Shown: one piece after another, positions 7,033 through 10,065 of the stretch | How the letters are laid out: every line of letters begins with the position of its first letter | How positions within the stretch are numbered: the first letter of the stretch is position 1 | Assembly (NCBI RefSeq): GCF_937890585.1 | Contig: NZ_CALACG010000016.1 | Coordinates: 1 to 10,065, forward strand | From: an uncultured Campylobacter sp. | GTDB lineage: Bacteria > Campylobacterota > Campylobacteria > Campylobacterales > Campylobacteraceae | Reading direction: 5' to 3' | Length of the DNA: 10,065 nt | Notes under the pieces: generated by a model | Databases searched by the model: none | What the model was told of the DNA's origin: nothing | Seen by the model: only the letters and a program-made list of their open reading frames with translations | Made by a program: the position numbers and the translations under genes

Positions 7033-7089
7033 AATTTTAGTTATTTAATATGTTTTAAAAGGTTGTAAAAAGCTATTTAAAAATATATT

Positions 7090-7106
7090 TTTTACATTTA
7101 AAATGA
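7090..7106 (-). repeat. Right-end repeat copy 1 (inverted)
   Basis: TTTTACATTTAAAATGA is the exact reverse complement of 7138-7154 in copy 2. With one mismatch the match extends to 20 bases. The two copies are separated by 31 bases. It is probably a transposase-binding site. The pair could also fold as a hairpin in RNA downstream of gpD. Confidence 0.65.
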
Positions 7107-7134
7107 TAGTGAAGCAAATTTTATCCTTATCCCG

Positions 7135-7156
7135 CTCTCATTTTAAATGTAAAATA
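7135..7156 (+). repeat. Right-end repeat copy 2
   Basis: It carries CTCTCATTTTAAATG followed by TAAAA and starts exactly 22 bases before copy 3, so the two units abut. The known Mu transposase recognises 22-bp sites that abut in the same orientation (R1 and R2) at the right end of Mu. This arrangement matches that model. Confidence 0.65.
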
Positions 7157-7178
7157 CTCTCATTTTAAATGCGCGCGG
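7157..7178 (+). repeat. Right-end repeat copy 3, outermost
   Basis: It repeats CTCTCATTTTAAATG at 7157-7171 and then diverges into GC-rich CGCGCGG. It is the outermost copy, and the FUSC reading frame opens just beyond it. The phage-host junction should lie within a few bases of its end. Confidence 0.6.
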
Positions 7179-7182
7179 ATAG

Positions 7183-8472
7183 ATAAAAGATGTTAAGCTA
7201 GTTAGAAATCAAGCCAAGGCGCTATTTTATTTTTATAAAGTTGAAGAGATCGCTCTTTTGCTTCGAACATTAGGGGCTTCGTTTGAAAGGATCGATGACA
7301 AAGCGCTTTTAAATGAGGTAAAAAATGAGATCGCTTACAACCTTTTTGAGCTTAAAAAAATTTTCAAAAATCAAACTCCAAAACTAAAATTTGAAGCGCT
7401 AAATTTAGCCAAAAACTCAAATTTTAAAATTTTTGCAAGCTCGCTTGGCGTGCTATATGATAAATTTTTACTTATAAAAGAGGGCGGCGAGGATAAGCTC
7501 TCGTTTAATAACACAAAAAAGATCACGCTAAAAGAGGCGTTTAAAAAGATAAATTTAAAAAATGAAGTATTAAAAGAGTCTTTAAGGCTTGCCATTTGCA
7601 TGTCGCTAGCCATTTTTATAGCGCAAGCTTTTCATATAAATCATGGAATTTGGATCGCCATAGCAGTGATGAGCCTAAACAAAAGCGACGAAGATGCTTT
7701 AAAAAATGCAGGCAGAGATAGCCTTCTTGGCGGGGTTATCGGCTTTTTTATCGCGCTTGTTTTTGTTAAATTTATGGGTGAATCATACGCATTTTACGTG
7801 GTTGTCTTTATCGGTATGTTTTTGGTTTATTACCTTAAAGCCTATAAACAAATCGTCTTTGCAACGGCCTTTATGTTTGAATTTACAGCTATTTTTTCGC
7901 TTATAAAAAGAGACTTTTTAGCCCTTATGGTAGATAGACTGCTCGACGTGGCGGCTGGCTTTGTGATAGTTTTTGCCGCATATTTGTTAACTAGGAAAAA
8001 TGACTATACTAAGGTAAAAGATAGCTTAAGTGATGTCTTGATAGGTTTTAGAAATTTAGTGCAAATTTCTCTAAATGAGTCAAACAAAGATGCTTTTAGC
8101 ACGGATGAAAAAAGGGTTTTATGCTCGATAAATGAGCTAAACTACGCTATAAAAGTTAGTAAAAATTTAGACGATGATAATATGAAAAATGCAAAATTTA
8201 TAGCTAGCAAGCTTGATGATATAAATAGCGATCTGGTTAAGCTTAAAAATTATCTAAATTTAGACGAGTTAAAAGAGAAAAACGCCTTGCAAAATGATGT
8301 AAAAATCATTTCAGATAGGTTTTTGATGCTTGAAAAGAAGCTGAAAAAGCTACCATACTACTTCATAGAAGAGGTTGGTGTTAAGCTGCTTTGCAAAGAC
8401 GAAAACGTTAAAAAGCTAATTTTACGAGTTGCTTTGAAACAAAATGAAATTTACTCAGCGCTCTCTTTTTGA
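7183..8472 (+). pseudogene. FUSC-family (YccS-like) membrane protein, 5' truncated by prophage
   Basis: The frame is open from just after a TAG at 7180-7182 and already reads as protein (IKDVKLVRNQAKALFYFYKVEEI), with no ATG and no ribosome-binding site near that point. The only in-frame start, TTG at 7258, cuts into this stretch. Counting from 7258, there are about six membrane helices between residues 108 and 245 (LRLAICMSLAIFIAQ, GIWIAIAVMSL, LLGGVIGFFIALVFV, YVVVFIGMFLVYYL, FATAFMFEFTAIFSL, VAAGFVIVFAAYLL). The NAGRDSLLGGVIG turn is typical of the FUSC domain, and a soluble helical tail of about 150 residues follows. YccS-type proteins are about 700 residues with a further N-terminal membrane half, which is missing here. 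They resemble aromatic acid exporter components. Confidence 0.78.
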
Positions 8473-8957
8473 GAGATAAGCTTTTCATATATATATTGTT
8501 CTAAATCTTTTTTTGAAACGTCATTTTTAAGAGCGGTGTTGTAAATTTCTTCAACCTTACTTGAATACTTTTCATATCCAAAATATGGAAAATGCACGCT
8601 CCAAGCCTTTTTTATAAGATCCAAGCTTATCTCTCTTCTTGCCCAAACCTTAAACATATCAAATCCGATAAAAACAGCTGAAGTGACGATGGTTGTTGCG
8701 ATTATCGAGATGTGCGCGTTGGCCTTTGCTAAAAAGTGGTGCGTGATGATGAGAAGCGGAAATAAGACAACAAAGCAGATAAGTGCGTAAATTTGATAGA
8801 GCTTCACGTGGTTAAATCTAAAATTTAGCTTTGCGCCATCAACTAGCATACCTTCGTTAAAAAGGGCATTTGCTTCAAGTAAATCTCTAAATAAAACTGG
8901 CTGTTTTGAGACGAAAAAAATATTTTTAATGATAGTGTTTCTTAGATTTTCTTTCAT
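8451..8957 (-). CDS. Conserved hypothetical two-TM membrane protein
   Basis: I do not recognise a named family. The 168-residue protein has a soluble N-terminus (1-50), two membrane helices (about 52-73 YALICFVVLFPLLIITHHF; 82-103 HISIIATTIVTSAVFIGFDMF), a basic-aromatic linker (KVWARREISLDLIKKAW), and a helical C-terminal tail rich in Lys and Glu with SKVEEIYNTALKN. Its codon use is like that of the surrounding chromosomal genes. It is convergent with the FUSC remnant (22 bases of overlap) and divergent from dat, sharing a two-way promoter region. The nearest Shine-Dalgarno-like sequence (AAGG near 8976-8979) is too far upstream to confirm the ATG at 8957. Confidence 0.75.
   Translation of the reverse strand: MKENLRNTIIKNIFFVSKQPVLFRDLLEANALFNEGMLVDGAKLNFRFNHVKLYQIYALICFVVLFPLLIITHHFLAKANAHISIIATTIVTSAVFIGFDMFKVWARREISLDLIKKAWSVHFPYFGYEKYSSKVEEIYNTALKNDVSKKDLEQYIYEKLISQKESAE
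8461..8475. terminator. Small hairpin at convergent gene ends
   Basis: CTCTC (8461-8465) and GAGAG (8471-8475) pair around TTTTT, across the FUSC stop codon and the end of the opposing gene. A T-run after the stem is lacking on the plus strand, so termination is uncertain. Confidence 0.25.
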
Positions 8958-8992
8958 TTTTTATAGACTTTTTACCTTAAAAATTTCAGCTC

Positions 8993-9036
8993 ATTGTATC
9001 TAAAAATCTATAAATTCAAACAAAATTAGATACAAT
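8993..9036. promoter_or_regulatory. Divergent promoter with 11-bp inverted repeat
   Basis: ATTGTATCTAA (8993-9003) and TTAGATACAAT (9026-9036) are perfect inverted copies 22 bases apart. Each ends outward in TACAAT, a good -10 box: 9031-9036 for dat on the plus strand and 8998-8993 for the membrane protein gene on the minus strand. The two promoters would be back to back with overlapping upstream regions. The repeats may simply be matched -10 regions or may also bind a dimeric regulator. Confidence 0.55.
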
Positions 9037-9061
9037 TTGCCTAAAATTTAAGGAGCTAAAA

Positions 9062-9928
9062 ATGGCAGATAAAGCTTTAGAAACGGTCTTTTTAAATGGC
9101 GAGTTTTTGCCAAAAGATGAGGCAAAAGTTAGTGCATTTGATAGAGGATTTATATTTGGCGATGGAATTTATGAAGTGGTGCCTGTGATAAACTCAAAAA
9201 TGGTCGATAAAGAGGGCTTTTGGGCGAGGTTTGAGAGAAGCTTAAACGAGATAGATATAAGCCTGCCTTACGAAAAAGATAAATTTGAAGCGATATTAAA
9301 TGAGATGATCGCCAAAAACGCCTTAAAAGAGGGCGGAATTTACATGCAAGTAACAAGGGGCGTGGCGTTTAGAAATTTCTATTTTATGGAAAATTTAACC
9401 CCAAGCATCTTTATCTTTTGCTATGAGAGTGAAATTTTAAACAACCCAGCCGCAAAAACTGGCATAAAAGTGGTAAGCGTCGAGGACATCAGGTGGAAAA
9501 GGCGCGACATAAAGTCGATCTCACTTCTAGCTCAGTGCTACGCTAAAAATGAGGCTCACAAAAAGGGCGCGGACGAGGGCTTTATGGTCGAAAACGGCTT
9601 TGTTACAGAGGGCTGTAGCTCGAGCGCTTTTATCATCAAAGATAAAACTCTCATCACAAAGCCACTTTCAAATGAAATTTTGCCAGGCATTCGCCGCATG
9701 AGACTTTTAAGGATAGCTAAAGATATCGGCCTAAAGATAGAGGAGCGTAAATTTAGCATGGACGAGGTTTATAGTGCTGACGAAGTCTTTATCTCGGCTG
9801 CTACGCTCATCCTTTTGCCAGTCATCTATGCTGACGGCAAGGCGATAAACGGCGCAAAAGTGGGCGAAATTTCAAGCAAACTTCGTGAAATTTATGCTAG
9901 CGAGCTTTTAAAAGAAGCTGGACTTTGA
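9062..9928 (+). CDS. dat: D-amino-acid transaminase-like class IV aminotransferase
   Basis: The 288-residue protein is a fold-type IV PLP enzyme, and the sequence tracks Bacillus D-amino-acid transaminase throughout: FDRGFIFGDGIYEVV (residues 26-40), R56 in the place of the substrate-side Arg, QVTRG (96-100), EDIRWKRRDIKS (141-152) with K151 as the PLP lysine, and VTEGCSSSAF (181-190) with E183. It should interconvert D-alanine and D-glutamate with their keto acids in the cytoplasm, supplying peptidoglycan precursors. One difference stands out: the R-x-H pair that binds the substrate carboxylate in Bacillus is here R104-N-F106. A branched-chain or 4-amino-4-deoxychorismate enzyme is a weaker alternative. 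AAGGAG at 9050-9055 sets the start. Confidence 0.85.
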   Translation: MADKALETVFLNGEFLPKDEAKVSAFDRGFIFGDGIYEVVPVINSKMVDKEGFWARFERSLNEIDISLPYEKDKFEAILNEMIAKNALKEGGIYMQVTRGVAFRNFYFMENLTPSIFIFCYESEILNNPAAKTGIKVVSVEDIRWKRRDIKSISLLAQCYAKNEAHKKGADEGFMVENGFVTEGCSSSAFIIKDKTLITKPLSNEILPGIRRMRLLRIAKDIGLKIEERKFSMDEVYSADEVFISAATLILLPVIYADGKAINGAKVGEISSKLREIYASELLKEAGL

Positions 9929-10065
9929 GAGAAAAGGTCTTAATAAGCGCTTGTCTGGCTGGCATAAACTGCAAATTTAACGGCGAAAATAACCTTTTGG
10001 GTAGTGGCATTTTGGATGAAATTTCAAAAAAATATCATCTGCTTTTCGTCTGCCCAGAGGTTTTT
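9925..10065 (+). CDS. DUF523 family protein, N-terminal part (runs off window)
   Basis: Starting at a TTG that overlaps the dat stop (TTGA), the frame reads MREKVLISACLAGINC, then FNGENNLL and FVCPEVF. This is the DUF523 opening, with the S-A-C-L-x-G-x-x-C pair of cysteines (residues 10 and 16) and the V-C-P-E motif. The family is widespread and of unknown function, and the conserved cysteines suggest metal or Fe-S binding. The four-base overlap points to coupled translation with dat. There is no ATG alternative in the visible part. Confidence 0.85.
   Translation, partial: MREKVLISACLAGINCKFNGENNLLGSGILDEISKKYHLLFVCPEVF

Larger units (their letters stand above)
1..7185. mobile_element. Right-hand part of a defective Mu-like prophage (left end outside window)
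   Basis: The stretch combines a Mu gp28-type terminase remnant, P2-type tail genes (E/E', tape measure, U, X, D), cargo genes, and a cluster of 22-bp-spaced repeats at its right edge followed directly by an interrupted host gene. Mu-like heads or packaging with P2-like tails are a known combination in Campylobacter transposable prophages. The left end, the transposase and the capsid genes are not in view. The terminase and the tail chaperone have both lost their 5' parts, so the element is probably cryptic. The right boundary is placed at 7172-7190 from the repeats and from where the FUSC reading frame opens. The exact base and the target duplication cannot be fixed without the left end. Confidence 0.8.

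Noticed and set aside
7258..7260. TTG at 7258 as the true start of the FUSC protein
   Set aside because: Protein-like sequence continues upstream in frame to 7183, ribosome-binding support is weak, and the product would lack half of the family domain; truncation by the prophage explains this better.
1..10065. tRNA, rRNA, CRISPR arrays or insertion sequences
   Set aside because: I saw no cloverleaf-like, rRNA-like or regularly spaced repeat sequence and no transposase gene in the window; the 7090-7178 repeats are too few and wrongly arranged for CRISPR.

Overview
The window is AT-rich with compact, overlapping genes and the A/T-ending codon use typical of Campylobacterota. Together with Mu-type terminase and P2-type tail genes, this fits a Campylobacter genome, most like the C. 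concisus group. That is inference from style and gene families, not a database match.

Positions 1 to about 7185 look like the right-hand part of a Mu-like transposable prophage. It opens with a cargo operon (1-2372, + strand) recognised as an ABC-three-component (ABC-3C) conflict system. The operon holds the C-terminal end of the effector gene (its N-terminus lies left of the window), a small MC6-like middle component and a DUF2326-type ABC ATPase. It is visibly more AT-rich than what follows. Five bases beyond its stop, on the opposite strand, lies the C-terminal remnant of a Mu gp28-type large terminase (2378-2710). A P2 gpE-like tail assembly chaperone starts abruptly near 2790. Both genes lack their 5' parts and face away from each other across about 80 bp, so a deletion probably removed the DNA between them. 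The chaperone retains a -1 frameshift signal (slippery T TTT TTA plus stem-loop) that joins E to E'. A 55-residue membrane protein with its own promoter is encoded on the minus strand between the chaperone and the tail genes. Then comes an intact, tightly coupled block: tape measure, gpU, gpX and gpD.

After gpD (7033-7180) there is no gene but three copies of a CATTTTAAATG-centred repeat. Two are direct and exactly 22 bp apart, and one is inverted. This is what the end of a Mu-like element with transposase-binding sites should look like. Immediately to the right, the reading frame of a FUSC-family membrane protein is already open with no start signal, so the prophage seems to have inserted into that chromosomal gene and split it.

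The rest (7183-10065) is host chromosome: the FUSC 3' part, a convergent gene for a two-TM membrane protein, a divergent promoter built on an 11-bp inverted repeat, a D-amino-acid-transaminase-like class IV aminotransferase (dat), and the start of a DUF523 gene translationally coupled to it. The prophage appears unable to make virions (terminase and chaperone truncated) but keeps a complete-looking tail block and a candidate defence system.
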